The notes beneath the pieces were generated by a model, which worked only from the letters and a program-made list of their open reading frames with translations, ran no database searches and was not told where the DNA came from. This document shows, piece by piece, positions 31,557 to 40,741 of a DNA stretch of 64,000 nt. The stretch lies in contig NZ_FQWQ01000001.1 in NCBI RefSeq assembly GCF_900129725.1, forward strand, positions 3,410,001 to 3,474,000. Reading direction: 5' to 3'. Numbering within the stretch: the first letter of the stretch is position 1; each line of letters opens with the position of its first letter. This DNA comes from Chryseolinea serpens. Lineage in GTDB: Bacteria > Bacteroidota > Bacteroidia > Cytophagales > Cyclobacteriaceae. The position numbers and the translations under genes were made by a program.

Positions 31557-33665
31557 TTAGTCGTTCCACATTCCCGCTTCACCTTTGTCATACCGGGGCT
31601 TTCTGCCCTTTTCCTTCAAGTGGTCAGGCTGTGTATCTTGTTTTTTAAATAAACGCGCCCACCATAGCTTAAAGTTCGTGAGCATATCCCTTTCGTCGTC
31701 TACATTGTTCTTGTTGAGCTTGATAAACTTGGTGTCGGGATGAAGTTCTTTGTTTTTCGCAAAGAGTTTGAATTTCTGCATTTTGATGTTGCCCTGGTAG
31801 GCCGACGCGCGCGCGAATGCTTTGCCTGGCTCGCGGGTTTTCAGGGCATCTTCCGAGCTACTCGGGTTGCGAACGTAGTCCCAGTTGCGCTTCATGCTTC
31901 GGGCATATTCGCTGGCTTTCACCGTCGCTTTGGTTGGTTTTATGCCGGGCATGGCCCCCTCCGCTGCGTGCGGCTTTTTGCCGTATTCGCGTTGCTTCAC
32001 TTTCACCTGCAGCTCACCGGCCTGGAAAGTGGCATCGGTCGGCTTGAGTTTTAATAAGGCCTCATCGGCGGAGTTCTTGTTCTTGACATAGGGGCGGCGC
32101 TTCACTTTAACCTGAAGACCCTGGGTGTCGTCGTTGAGGGGCAGCTTGGAGACGATAGGCTCTTCGTTGTTATTCCACAATTTTCCGCTCACGCTGCCGC
32201 CACCTTTTTCAGGCCGGTGGCCGCGAATATTTCCTTGAAAAAGAGCCTCCCTGCCACCGTTTTTTGGATGCCTCACAATGATCGGGTGTTCTTTATTGTT
32301 CCACAATTTCCCACTCACACTGCCCCCGCCTTTTTCCGGGCGACGGGCCCTGACATTCCCGGAGAAGAGCGCTTCCTTGCCATTGGTCTTGGGAGCCGTT
32401 CCGTCGAGGGGACGACCCTGATTGTTCCACAACCGGCCACTCACGCTGCCACCCCCTTTGTCGGGGCGATGGCCTTTGATATTTCCTTGAAAGCGGGCTA
32501 CTCCGGCACCTTGTTTCGTTGGTCTGCGCGACATTAAAGGTTGGCCATTGTTGTTCCATCCGCCGCTCACAGAGCCTCCACCACCAAAGGTCTTCCTTCC
32601 CCGGGTCCGGTTTTCATAGCGACGTATGCTCTCGTCGCTCCTTCCTGGTCCTTTGGGTGGCACGGGCATTCCTACCTGGCTTTCCCTTGGTCTTGTCTTT
32701 GGCTGGTAGCCGCGCGCTTTGCCATAGACGGCACCGGAAATCGATCGCGGCTTTTTTGATAAAATGGGCAGGCCCTCAACTCTTCTTTTGCTGGTAAAAT
32801 TTCTTCCCCTCACCCTGCGGCCGGCCACATCGCCGGTCCATGCATTTTCGCCGCGGCGCATGGTGGTGCGATGACCACCGGCGGCAGGCCCTTTATAGGC
32901 CCTGTCGCCCAAACGCGACTTTCGGCCCGCATAGGGATGGAACGTTGGAGCGATCACACGACCACTGGACGTTTGAGGAGTTCTCTTACGCAGGGGTTTC
33001 CCGGCCAGGTCTCGTGTAGTGGCTTGCTCAGGTCTTCGCTTGGGTCGGGGAAAGTTGGCGTAGACGTTTATGCTTTTGCGCGCCATGAACGCCCGCGAGC
33101 CGGACTGCGGCACGATCCTGGGTTTGGGACCTCCTTCTTTCGGAACCGGGCCTTGAATTTTTTTCAACTTCGCCAGGGTTCCCCGGTTCGACACAGCCTT
33201 TTCCGCGGATCTTGGACGAGTGGAGGGATTGTGTGTATATCTTCCGTATTGCGGATAGACGTTGCGCGAGCTGCCGGCCGATTCGCGGTTGCGAATGCGT
33301 CGCCCGGTAATGTCACCGCGCCATGCTTTTTGACCTCCCTTCTTAGGCTTGGGCGCGAAGCTGGGCCGGATCGGCTTGCCGGGACGGTCGGTGCCCGATG
33401 CCCGGCGATGCGGCACGTATGCCCGCGCGTTACTGGCAGAGGATCGTTCACTGGACTTAATGCGTTTTTTATTTCTTGCTTTTCTGCCCGGCCCGCTGCC
33501 TCCTGATTTGCGAAAGGGCGTACTAAAACGGCTCTCCCGGCTCGGCCGGTCCCCCTTCGAATTTTGACCAAACGAGGGAGCTGCCAAAAGCATCAGAAGG
33601 ATGCCCAGGACCAGGAATTTCCAGGTTGAAGATCGGACAGGAGTATGGTGCGCGATGGCGTTCAA
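31557..33665 (-). CDS. Very basic, repetitive exported protein, function unknown
   Basis: 702 residues. A signal peptide (hydrophobic 17-31, cleavage near SFG-Q34) is followed by an Arg/Lys/Gly/Pro-rich sequence without membrane segments. GGGSVSG starts at residues 362, 404, 446 and 488, an exact 42-residue period. A motif of the form aromatic-x-G-[DN]-[IV]-x-x-x-[RK] recurs from 116 to 630 (WRGDITGRR, WTGDVAGRR, FQGNIKGHR, YQGNIKMQK). A second diverged repeat fills about 517-620 (QVKVKRRPY, QVKVKQREY). The C-terminal 80 residues are non-repetitive. The only conventional start before the signal is TTG 33665. No family I can name; envelope location is inferred. Confidence 0.75.
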   Translation of the reverse strand: MNAIAHHTPVRSSTWKFLVLGILLMLLAAPSFGQNSKGDRPSRESRFSTPFRKSGGSGPGRKARNKKRIKSSERSSASNARAYVPHRRASGTDRPGKPIRPSFAPKPKKGGQKAWRGDITGRRIRNRESAGSSRNVYPQYGRYTHNPSTRPRSAEKAVSNRGTLAKLKKIQGPVPKEGGPKPRIVPQSGSRAFMARKSINVYANFPRPKRRPEQATTRDLAGKPLRKRTPQTSSGRVIAPTFHPYAGRKSRLGDRAYKGPAAGGHRTTMRRGENAWTGDVAGRRVRGRNFTSKRRVEGLPILSKKPRSISGAVYGKARGYQPKTRPRESQVGMPVPPKGPGRSDESIRRYENRTRGRKTFGGGGSVSGGWNNNGQPLMSRRPTKQGAGVARFQGNIKGHRPDKGGGSVSGRLWNNQGRPLDGTAPKTNGKEALFSGNVRARRPEKGGGSVSGKLWNNKEHPIIVRHPKNGGREALFQGNIRGHRPEKGGGSVSGKLWNNNEEPIVSKLPLNDDTQGLQVKVKRRPYVKNKNSADEALLKLKPTDATFQAGELQVKVKQREYGKKPHAAEGAMPGIKPTKATVKASEYARSMKRNWDYVRNPSSSEDALKTREPGKAFARASAYQGNIKMQKFKLFAKNKELHPDTKFIKLNKNNVDDERDMLTNFKLWWARLFKKQDTQPDHLKEKGRKPRYDKGEAGMWND
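32136..32582 (-). repeat. 126-bp tandem coding repeats
   Basis: Encodes the four GGGSVSG-[GRK]-[LW]-WNN units of the basic repeat protein (residues 362-510), each exactly 42 codons apart; the fourth is partial. The consensus unit continues with P-K-x-x-G-x-E-A-L-F-x-G-N-[IV]-[RK] and ends RPEK. Exact spacing suggests recent duplication or selection on length. Confidence 0.8.
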
Positions 33666-33776
33666 AAAATGGTGTCAGAAACAGGCCAAGTTAAGGAAAA
33701 TTTATGATTGCTTCCCAGGGCCCGGCCCGGGGTATGAAAACGCCAGCCGAACCCCTTTTCTTTTCGATTGCCGGCA

Positions 33777-35756
33777 TTAAAATTTCAGCAGCTCTTCAAT
33801 AGCGTTTTTCAACCGTCCTTTGGGCAGAAAATTCTGCTCCAGGGTCGGGGCAAAAGGTATGGCGGTGTCCAGCGAGGCCACACGTTTCACCGGCGCATCG
33901 AGGGATGAAAAGCAATGCTCGTTTATCCAGGCGCTGATCTCGGCACCAATGCCGCCGGTCAACGTATCCTCGTGCAGGATGAGCACGCGGTTGGTCTTCT
34001 TCACACTTTCGGCAACCATGTCTTTGTCCCACGGCAGCAGCGTGCGCAGGTCGATGAGGTCTATGGAAACATCGCTTAGTTCTGCGGCTATTTCGCGCGC
34101 CCAATGAACACCCATGCCGTAGGTGATGATCGATAGGTCCGTTCCTTCGAGGATGCGTTTGGCCTTGCCAATCTCCACCGTATAGTAATCGTCGGGAATG
34201 GTGTCTTTGATGGAGCGGTAGAGTAGTTTGTGCTCAAAGTACATGACCGGGTTCGGGTCTTCAATGGCGGCGCAAAGCAATCCCTTGGCATCGTAGGGGT
34301 CGGAGGGGTAAACGATCTTGAGACCGGGTGTGTGAAAGAACCAGGCTTCGTTGCTTTGCGAATGAAACGGGCCTGCGGCTGTGCCGGCACCGGTGGGCAT
34401 GCGCACTACCACATCGGCGTTCTGGCCCCAGCGCCAATAGGCTTTAGCGAGGTTGTTGACGATCTGGTTAAAGGCTTCCGTCACAAAGTCGGCAAACTGC
34501 ATTTCCACCATGGACTTCATGCCCTTGATGGACAGTCCTAAGCCCGCACCGGCAATAGCCGATTCGCAAATGGGCGTGTTGCGCACCCGTGGTTTTCCAA
34601 ATTTCTCCACGAATCCTTCCGTGATCTTGAACACGCCGCCATATTCAGCGATGTCCTGACCCATGAGCACCAGGTTGTCGTAGCGCTCCATGCTTTGCCG
34701 GAGTCCGTCGCTGATGGCATCGATGAATCGTTTCTCTGATTTTTGTTCCGATGCCGGTTCCACCACCTCTTGTTGAAAGGGCGCATACACATCCGTCACC
34801 TCCGCGGCCGTTTCGGCCACAGGATGTTTCTCCTCGAAGGCGATGGCCAGGCCATCTTCAATTTCTCTTTTTATGATCTGGCGAAGATCGTCCGCATAAG
34901 CCTGGTCGATGATGCCCTCTTTCAGCAGGTATTGTTCGTAGTTGTCTACCGGATCTTTCTTCGCCCACTCGTCCATGAGGGCTTTGGGTACGTATTTCGT
35001 TCCCGACGCTTCTTCGTGTCCGCGCATGCGAAACGTCCGGCACTCGAGCAGCACAGGGCGGGGTTGTTGGCGCATGTTTTCTGCCAGCAGTCTCACGGTG
35101 TCGTATACTTCGAGAATATTGTTGCCATCGATGCTGAGCGCGTCGATGCCATAGCCGATACCTTTGTCGGCAAAGCTCTCGCAGCGGAATTGCTCCTGGC
35201 TTGGGGTGGACAGTCCGTAGCCGTTGTTTTCGATGACGAAGATCACGGGAAGATCCCACACGGCAGCCACATTCACCGCCTCGTGGAAGTCGCCTTCGCT
35301 GGTGCCCCCGTCGCCATTGAACACGACCGTGACTTTGTTTTCTGCTTTCAGTTTGGAGGCCAGGGCAATGCCATCGGCCACGCCATTTTGGGGACCGAGA
35401 TGCGAGATCATGCCCACGATGTGATGCTCGTTCGTTCCGAAATGGAAGGAGCGGTCACGGCCTTTGGTATAGCCCATCGGCGTGCCTTGCCATTGGGCAA
35501 ACAGTCGCTCAAAAGGCATTTCGCGACCCGTAAAAACACCCAGGTTGCGGTGCATGGGCAGGATGTATTCATCTTTGTCCAGGGCTTGCGTGATGCCCAC
35601 GGCAATGGCCTCCTGGCCGATGCCGCTGAACCACTTACTGATGCGGTTCTGCCGCAGCAGGATCAGCATTTTTTCTTCGATGAGTCGGGGACGGAGCAGG
35701 GCTTGGTAAAGACCTTTTAAGGTGCTGTCGCTAAGGTGCTTTTTCTGAAAGATCAT
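33777..35756 (-). CDS. Fused alpha/beta E1 component of a 2-oxoacid dehydrogenase
   Basis: 659 residues. The N-terminal half is an E1-alpha domain with the thiamine diphosphate motif GDGGTSEGDFHEAV ... ENNGYGLSTP (about 160-200); the C-terminal half is E1-beta with GQDIAEYGGVFKIT and ESAIAGAGLGLSIKG. Substrate may be pyruvate or branched-chain 2-oxoacids; branched-chain type is favoured by analogy with Bacteroidota fused enzymes (inference). No E2 or E3 gene is nearby. ATG 35756 is chosen over TTG 35777 because the latter lies inside a -7 box. Confidence 0.88.
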   Translation of the reverse strand: MIFQKKHLSDSTLKGLYQALLRPRLIEEKMLILLRQNRISKWFSGIGQEAIAVGITQALDKDEYILPMHRNLGVFTGREMPFERLFAQWQGTPMGYTKGRDRSFHFGTNEHHIVGMISHLGPQNGVADGIALASKLKAENKVTVVFNGDGGTSEGDFHEAVNVAAVWDLPVIFVIENNGYGLSTPSQEQFRCESFADKGIGYGIDALSIDGNNILEVYDTVRLLAENMRQQPRPVLLECRTFRMRGHEEASGTKYVPKALMDEWAKKDPVDNYEQYLLKEGIIDQAYADDLRQIIKREIEDGLAIAFEEKHPVAETAAEVTDVYAPFQQEVVEPASEQKSEKRFIDAISDGLRQSMERYDNLVLMGQDIAEYGGVFKITEGFVEKFGKPRVRNTPICESAIAGAGLGLSIKGMKSMVEMQFADFVTEAFNQIVNNLAKAYWRWGQNADVVVRMPTGAGTAAGPFHSQSNEAWFFHTPGLKIVYPSDPYDAKGLLCAAIEDPNPVMYFEHKLLYRSIKDTIPDDYYTVEIGKAKRILEGTDLSIITYGMGVHWAREIAAELSDVSIDLIDLRTLLPWDKDMVAESVKKTNRVLILHEDTLTGGIGAEISAWINEHCFSSLDAPVKRVASLDTAIPFAPTLEQNFLPKGRLKNAIEELLKF

Positions 35757-35774
35757 ATCGCGAATATGTGGCCG

Positions 35775-35782
35775 CAAAGTTA
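35775..35782 (-). promoter_or_regulatory. -7 promoter box of the E1 gene
   Basis: Minus strand TAACTTTG, a perfect TAnnTTTG, 18 nt before ATG 35756. It lies in the 125-nt region shared with the divergent sensor kinase gene. Confidence 0.55.
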
Positions 35783-35881
35783 ACCGACTTTTCGAGTCAT
35801 GGATTGGGCTGGAGTGTATTTACAAACCTTTGAAATTCAGGGAAAAACTTCTATACTGGTCATGTATTCCTTACCTGAACC

Positions 35882-38800
35882 ATGCGTTTCGGCATTTTGG
35901 CCCTGTTTGTGTTGATTTTTTCAGGCCTGACCGCCCAGGAATACCGTTTTCGACTCTACCGCGTAGAACAAGGCCTGCCCAGCGATGTGACCAAGGCCGT
36001 AGCCGAAGACTCCCTCAACTTCCTTTGGATGGCTACCGACGACGGCCTGGTGAAATACGATGGACTTTCGTTCACCACCTACAAACACGCTTTCCGAAGT
36101 CAGTACATCAAAAGCTTTTTGAAAACCCGCAGCGGGCGATTGCTGGTCATCGGCGACCTGGATGTGGTGGAGATCCAAAACAAGATCGACACCGTGCTGT
36201 TCAAGACCCTCATTCCGGGCTCGCGCATGCCGACAGATTCAACTGTATCTTCCCCAAAATCGATCTATGAAGATCGCAGTGGTATTATCTGGTTGGGTGA
36301 GCCAGAATCGGTGCTGCGCTATGATGGGAAGTCCATCAAACGTTTCAACTTCGGGGAGGCCAACCGGTCGCCCATCTTCATTCGCTCGTTCAGTTTTTTT
36401 GAAGACCTGCACGATAACCTCTACGCCATCTCCTACCAGGGCAATGTTTTTCGGTACGACGATTTGTTGCGCGATTTTGTGCCCGTACCCGGTGCGTTAC
36501 CCAGCAACGTCAATCACGTTTTGTTTTTCAACGGCAAACTGCTGGTGGCCAGTGGCAGCGGATTGTTTGAAGCGGAGATGGAAGATCTTCACATTAAGAC
36601 CGTCAAGAAGGCCCTCCCTATTCCGAACGCATCGTACTTAATGGCCACCGAGGATGCCCTATGGGTATGCACGTACGACCAGGAGCTTTACCGCCTTTCG
36701 CACAGTAACTACTTCGACCTGCAGGTGCTGGACTATAGTTTCAAGGGGATCAACAGTTGCTACGCCAGCAACGAAGGCGACATCTGGGCCTCGACCGACA
36801 AAGGAATCGTGCTGGTGCAGGAAGAGATTTTTTTGCAGGCGGATGTAAATTCCGAAGGCCATTTTGTCGAAGGCATCGCACACGACCGTGAGCATCACCT
36901 CACCTACTACTGTACGAAAGAAACCCTGGTGGAGCTAAAGCCCGTGCCCGATGGCAGCTGGGAACATACGCTGCGCTACAGCAACAAAGACGCCTATTTC
37001 CAATCGCTCACCTCCAACAAAAAAGGTCTGTGGGCCAGCAGCGTGTCGGATGTTTTTCTCTTTGAGAACGGGGAGATCAAGAAGCAATGGAACTTTGCCG
37101 GGCAGGGAAATTTTGTGCATGATCTTTACATCGACAAGCATGACAACGTGTGGATGGGGCAAGCGGGAACCAGCAAGGTCACCGTCATCACCGACTCTTT
37201 CAACATCCGTCATTTTGATGTTCCCATTGCCAAGCAGAGCGAAATTAACCTGGTACGTGAGGGCCCGGGTGGCATGTATGTGGCCGCCAGCGGGATTGGA
37301 GGCTACTTGTTCTTTAAACCCTACAATGGGTCTTCGTTCAAAAATGTTAGCCTCCCCGTGGCCTTCCAGACGCGGGGCGATTTCAATATCCAAGACATGA
37401 CATTCCAGGGCGACGTTCTTTGGATCGCGTCGACCGAAGGATTGTTGCGCTATGATGGCCGCACCATCAGCCGTGTAGACTTTGGCGAAGTGTTCTCCAC
37501 TTTTTTCGTCAGCTCTGTTGAAACGCTGGATGACCAGAACATCATTTTCTCCAATTCCTTCGGACTGTTTTGCTACAATACGACGTCTCACGAATTTGGG
37601 CTGTACGATGAGAACTCCGGTCTGCCCAGCAATGCCATCACCGACCACGGCATTTCGATCGACCAGGACCAAAGGGTGTGGATCGGCACTTCGTTCGGGC
37701 TGGCCTATACGGAGAAATCGCTAACCGAAAACGAGAAAACGGTAAAGCCCTATGCCACGGGCGCGCAAGTGGATGCCCGGCACACCCCGTTTGTAAATGG
37801 CGTGTATGCTCCCTATGGTTCTTTCATTAACATTCAATTCTCGCCCATCACCTTCCCCGAAAACAAGATCAACCTGCAATGGCGCATGCGGGGCGATAGC
37901 CTGTGGCACAAAGTGGACTATCACGAGGTAAGCCTCTCCAGTCTATCGGCGGGAAAGCATACCGTGGAGGTGCGCGCCAAGAAGAACCTGGGTTTAGGAT
38001 GGAGCGAAACGCGGACAGTGGATGTTTATATTTCGCCACCGTTCTGGCAACGCGCCGAATTTATCATGCTGGTGCTTTGCGCTGTGCTGCTCATTTCCTG
38101 GGCCTCGTTCAGCGTGAGTTCGCGGATCATGCAAAAGCGCAAAGAGTTTCTTCAGAACCTGGTGAATAAACGCACAGAAGAGTTGCAAAAGGCAAACGAG
38201 GAACTCACCGTGCGCAACAGTGAACTGGACCGCTTTGTATACAGCGCCTCGCACGACCTGAGTGCACCGCTTAAATCCATCCTGGGCCTAATCCGCGTGG
38301 CGCGGCTCGACAATCCCGGCGACGGGCACAAAGAATACCTCACCATGATGGAACGCAGCGTGCTGAAGCTGGAGGAATTTATCAAAGACGTGGTGAGCTA
38401 TTCGCGCAACACGCGCATGCCCGTGAAGCTAGAGCCGTTCCGCTTCGACGATATGGTGAAAAGCATTCTACAGGATCTTCAATATTCCCCGGGCTTTGCC
38501 AAGATCCGGTTCGCTGTGAAGGACGAACTTCAGGGCGACCTGGTCAGCGACCCCATCCGGGTGCGGATCGTCCTGAACAACCTGATCTCCAATGCCATCA
38601 AATTTCACCTGTTCGAGAACGGCCGTCAGCCGTATGTGAACATCGAGCTGCGTTGTAAAGCCAAGCAATACGTGATCGTCGTGGAAGATAACGGCCAGGG
38701 CATCGAGGAAAAACACCTGGGTCGTATTTTCGAAATGTTCTATCGCGCCACCGAAAATGCGCAGGGCTCCGGGTTGGGGTTATATATTTTGAAAGAGACC

Positions 38801-38911
38801 GTCACCAAATTGAACGGGTTTGTGGAGGTGCGGTCCGCCTTTGGCGAAGGCACGATCTTTACGATCACCCTGCCCGACCGGGTCCACCTCGACCAGGTGC
38901 AGCCGACCTAA
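35882..38911 (+). CDS. Sensor histidine kinase with periplasmic two-component-regulator propeller
   Basis: 1009 residues. Signal peptide (1-18), about 14 Reg_prop-type propeller repeats starting YRVEQGLPSDVTKAV and including NFLWMATDDGLVKYDG, a Y_Y_Y domain (about 640-715), one transmembrane helix (about 725-745), a coiled linker, HisKA with His791 in YSASHDLSAPLKSILG, and an HATPase_c domain with NLISNAIKFH, VVEDNGQGI and GSGLGLYIL. Unlike hybrid HTCS regulators it ends after the ATPase, with no receiver or AraC domain and no response regulator nearby, so its partner is elsewhere. Confidence 0.9.
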   Translation: MRFGILALFVLIFSGLTAQEYRFRLYRVEQGLPSDVTKAVAEDSLNFLWMATDDGLVKYDGLSFTTYKHAFRSQYIKSFLKTRSGRLLVIGDLDVVEIQNKIDTVLFKTLIPGSRMPTDSTVSSPKSIYEDRSGIIWLGEPESVLRYDGKSIKRFNFGEANRSPIFIRSFSFFEDLHDNLYAISYQGNVFRYDDLLRDFVPVPGALPSNVNHVLFFNGKLLVASGSGLFEAEMEDLHIKTVKKALPIPNASYLMATEDALWVCTYDQELYRLSHSNYFDLQVLDYSFKGINSCYASNEGDIWASTDKGIVLVQEEIFLQADVNSEGHFVEGIAHDREHHLTYYCTKETLVELKPVPDGSWEHTLRYSNKDAYFQSLTSNKKGLWASSVSDVFLFENGEIKKQWNFAGQGNFVHDLYIDKHDNVWMGQAGTSKVTVITDSFNIRHFDVPIAKQSEINLVREGPGGMYVAASGIGGYLFFKPYNGSSFKNVSLPVAFQTRGDFNIQDMTFQGDVLWIASTEGLLRYDGRTISRVDFGEVFSTFFVSSVETLDDQNIIFSNSFGLFCYNTTSHEFGLYDENSGLPSNAITDHGISIDQDQRVWIGTSFGLAYTEKSLTENEKTVKPYATGAQVDARHTPFVNGVYAPYGSFINIQFSPITFPENKINLQWRMRGDSLWHKVDYHEVSLSSLSAGKHTVEVRAKKNLGLGWSETRTVDVYISPPFWQRAEFIMLVLCAVLLISWASFSVSSRIMQKRKEFLQNLVNKRTEELQKANEELTVRNSELDRFVYSASHDLSAPLKSILGLIRVARLDNPGDGHKEYLTMMERSVLKLEEFIKDVVSYSRNTRMPVKLEPFRFDDMVKSILQDLQYSPGFAKIRFAVKDELQGDLVSDPIRVRIVLNNLISNAIKFHLFENGRQPYVNIELRCKAKQYVIVVEDNGQGIEEKHLGRIFEMFYRATENAQGSGLGLYILKETVTKLNGFVEVRSAFGEGTIFTITLPDRVHLDQVQPT

Positions 38912-38984
38912 ACGCGGGGAACGGGCTTTCGGTTTCCCTTCTGAAACTTAATTTTCTGTTGGCATCAAACATCGCCAGGTTTAT

Positions 38985-38992
38985 TACTTTTG
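38985..38992 (+). promoter_or_regulatory. -7 promoter box of the M16 peptidase gene
   Basis: TACTTTTG, a perfect TAnnTTTG; TTG at 38959-38961 is 23 nt upstream as a -33 element. It ends 6 nt before ATG 38999, so the transcript should be leaderless or nearly so. Confidence 0.55.
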
Positions 38993-38998
38993 TGCCCG

Positions 38999-40237
38999 AT
39001 GATAACCTTTAGTGAATTTCAACTGGCGAATGGACTCCGCGTGATCGTGCACGAAGACCCTACGGTGCAGATCGCCGTCATGAACATTTTGTATGACGTC
39101 GGCTCCCGCGATGAGCGCCCGGACAAAACCGGCTTTGCCCATTTGTTCGAGCACCTCATGTTCGGCGGATCGGCCAACATTCCCAACTACGACGAGCCGT
39201 TGCAACGCGTGGGCGGCGAGAACAACGCCTTCACCAACACCGATATCACCAACTACTACCTCACCCTACCCGCCTCCAATATCGAGACGGGGTTCTGGCT
39301 GGAGAGCGACCGCATGAACGGTTTATCGTTCGATCCCAAAGTGCTGGAGGTGCAACGGAAGGTGGTGATCGAAGAGTTCAAACAGCGCTATCTCAATCAA
39401 CCCTATGGCGACGTCTGGTTGAAGCTACGGCCGCTGGCCTATCACGTCCACCCCTATCAATGGGCTACCATTGGCAAGGAGATCAGCCACATCGAGAACG
39501 CCACGATGGAGGATGTGAAGGAATTTTTCTTCCACCACTATGTGCCCGACAATGCCGTGTTGGTCGTCGCCGGAAACGTGACGGTGGAGCAGGTGAAACG
39601 GCTTTCCGAAAAATGGTTTGGCCCTATCCGGGCTGGCAAACAATCGCGCGCGCTGCCGAAAGAGCCTGCGCAAAAGCAAAAAAGAGCATTGGATGTGAAC
39701 GCCAACGTTCCGGCAAACGCGCTGTACAAAGCCTATCACATGGGCGCCCGTTTTGATGCCGATTATTATACGTCCGACCTGCTGAGTGATGTGCTGAGCC
39801 GCGGACAATCCAGCCGCCTCTACCAAAAGCTGGTGAAGGAGAAAGAGATCTTTACTTCCATTTCTTCGTTCGTGATGGGCACGGTCGATCCGGGTTTGTT
39901 TGTGATCAGCGGCCGCGTGAAAGACGGTATCACCCTGGAGCAGGCCGAAGGTGAAGTGAATGAAATTCTGTCCACCCTCGTGGCAAAAGGAACCGACGAG
40001 GAGGAGCTTGAGAAAGTAAAAAACCAGACCGAGTCGACCCTGGAATTTGGCGAGGTGGAAGTGATGAACCGCGCCATGAACCTGGCATTCGCCAAACTAT
40101 CGGGCGACACCAACCTGGTGAACGAAGAAGCGGAACTGATCCGCGCCGTGACGACCGCCGACATGCAACGTGTGGCACAATCCATTCTGCGCGAGGAAAA
40201 CTCCAGTGTGCTTTATTATCGCGCGGAGAAAAAATAA
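38999..40237 (+). CDS. M16 family zinc metallopeptidase
   Basis: 412 residues, one M16 catalytic plus one M16C domain. The inverted zinc motif is intact: His48-Leu-Phe-Glu51-His52 (HLFEHLMF), with Glu126 (VIEEFKQRY) as the third ligand at the usual spacing. So this is the catalytic type of subunit; a non-catalytic partner is not encoded next to it. No signal peptide, so likely cytoplasmic. ispF starts 21 nt downstream. Confidence 0.9.
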   Translation: MITFSEFQLANGLRVIVHEDPTVQIAVMNILYDVGSRDERPDKTGFAHLFEHLMFGGSANIPNYDEPLQRVGGENNAFTNTDITNYYLTLPASNIETGFWLESDRMNGLSFDPKVLEVQRKVVIEEFKQRYLNQPYGDVWLKLRPLAYHVHPYQWATIGKEISHIENATMEDVKEFFFHHYVPDNAVLVVAGNVTVEQVKRLSEKWFGPIRAGKQSRALPKEPAQKQKRALDVNANVPANALYKAYHMGARFDADYYTSDLLSDVLSRGQSSRLYQKLVKEKEIFTSISSFVMGTVDPGLFVISGRVKDGITLEQAEGEVNEILSTLVAKGTDEEELEKVKNQTESTLEFGEVEVMNRAMNLAFAKLSGDTNLVNEEAELIRAVTTADMQRVAQSILREENSSVLYYRAEKK

Positions 40238-40258
40238 GATTCATAAAATTAACGATCG

Positions 40259-40741
40259 ATGAAGATACGCGTAGGCATGGGTTTCGACGTGCACGAATTG
40301 GAAGCGGGAAGAAATTTCTACCTCGGTGGCATGCCATTGCCCGATGCGCCTAAGGGTGCCGTTGGGCACTCCGACGCCGACGTGCTCATTCACGCCATCT
40401 GCGACGCCCTGCTGGGAGCCGCCAATTTGCGCGATATCGGTTTCCATTTCTCCAACACCGACAACCGGTGGAAGAACATGGACAGCACATTTTTTCTCAA
40501 GGAAGTGACACGCCTCGTCCACGAAAAAGGGTGGCGCATCGGCAACGTGGACTGCACCATTTGCCTGGAGAAACCCAAGGTGAATCCGCACATTCCCGCG
40601 ATGAAAAAGATCCTGGCCCCGCTCATGGACATCACCGAGGACGATGTGTCCATCAAGGCCACCACCAATGAAAAACTGGGGTATGTGGGCCGTGAAGAGG
40701 GCGTTTGTGCGTATGCGGTTGCGTTGATCCAAAAAGAATAA
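40259..40741 (+). CDS. ispF: 2-C-methyl-D-erythritol 2,4-cyclodiphosphate synthase
   Basis: Fifth step of the MEP isoprenoid pathway. 160 residues with GMGFDVHEL (metal ligands Asp8 and His10), GHSDADVLIHAI (His in the third ligand position), FHFSNTD and the KATTNEKLGYVGREEG ending. The stop shares a base with the mnmD start (TAATG), so the two are translationally coupled. Confidence 0.96.
   Translation: MKIRVGMGFDVHELEAGRNFYLGGMPLPDAPKGAVGHSDADVLIHAICDALLGAANLRDIGFHFSNTDNRWKNMDSTFFLKEVTRLVHEKGWRIGNVDCTICLEKPKVNPHIPAMKKILAPLMDITEDDVSIKATTNEKLGYVGREEGVCAYAVALIQKE

Noticed and set aside
33796-34390. Two minus-strand frames of about 100 codons inside the E1 gene
   Set aside because: Alternative frames of a gene with conserved E1-beta sequence; no frameshift in the main frame.
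34743-35720. 325-codon plus-strand open frame
   Set aside because: Antisense to the E1 gene, which has intact thiamine diphosphate motifs.
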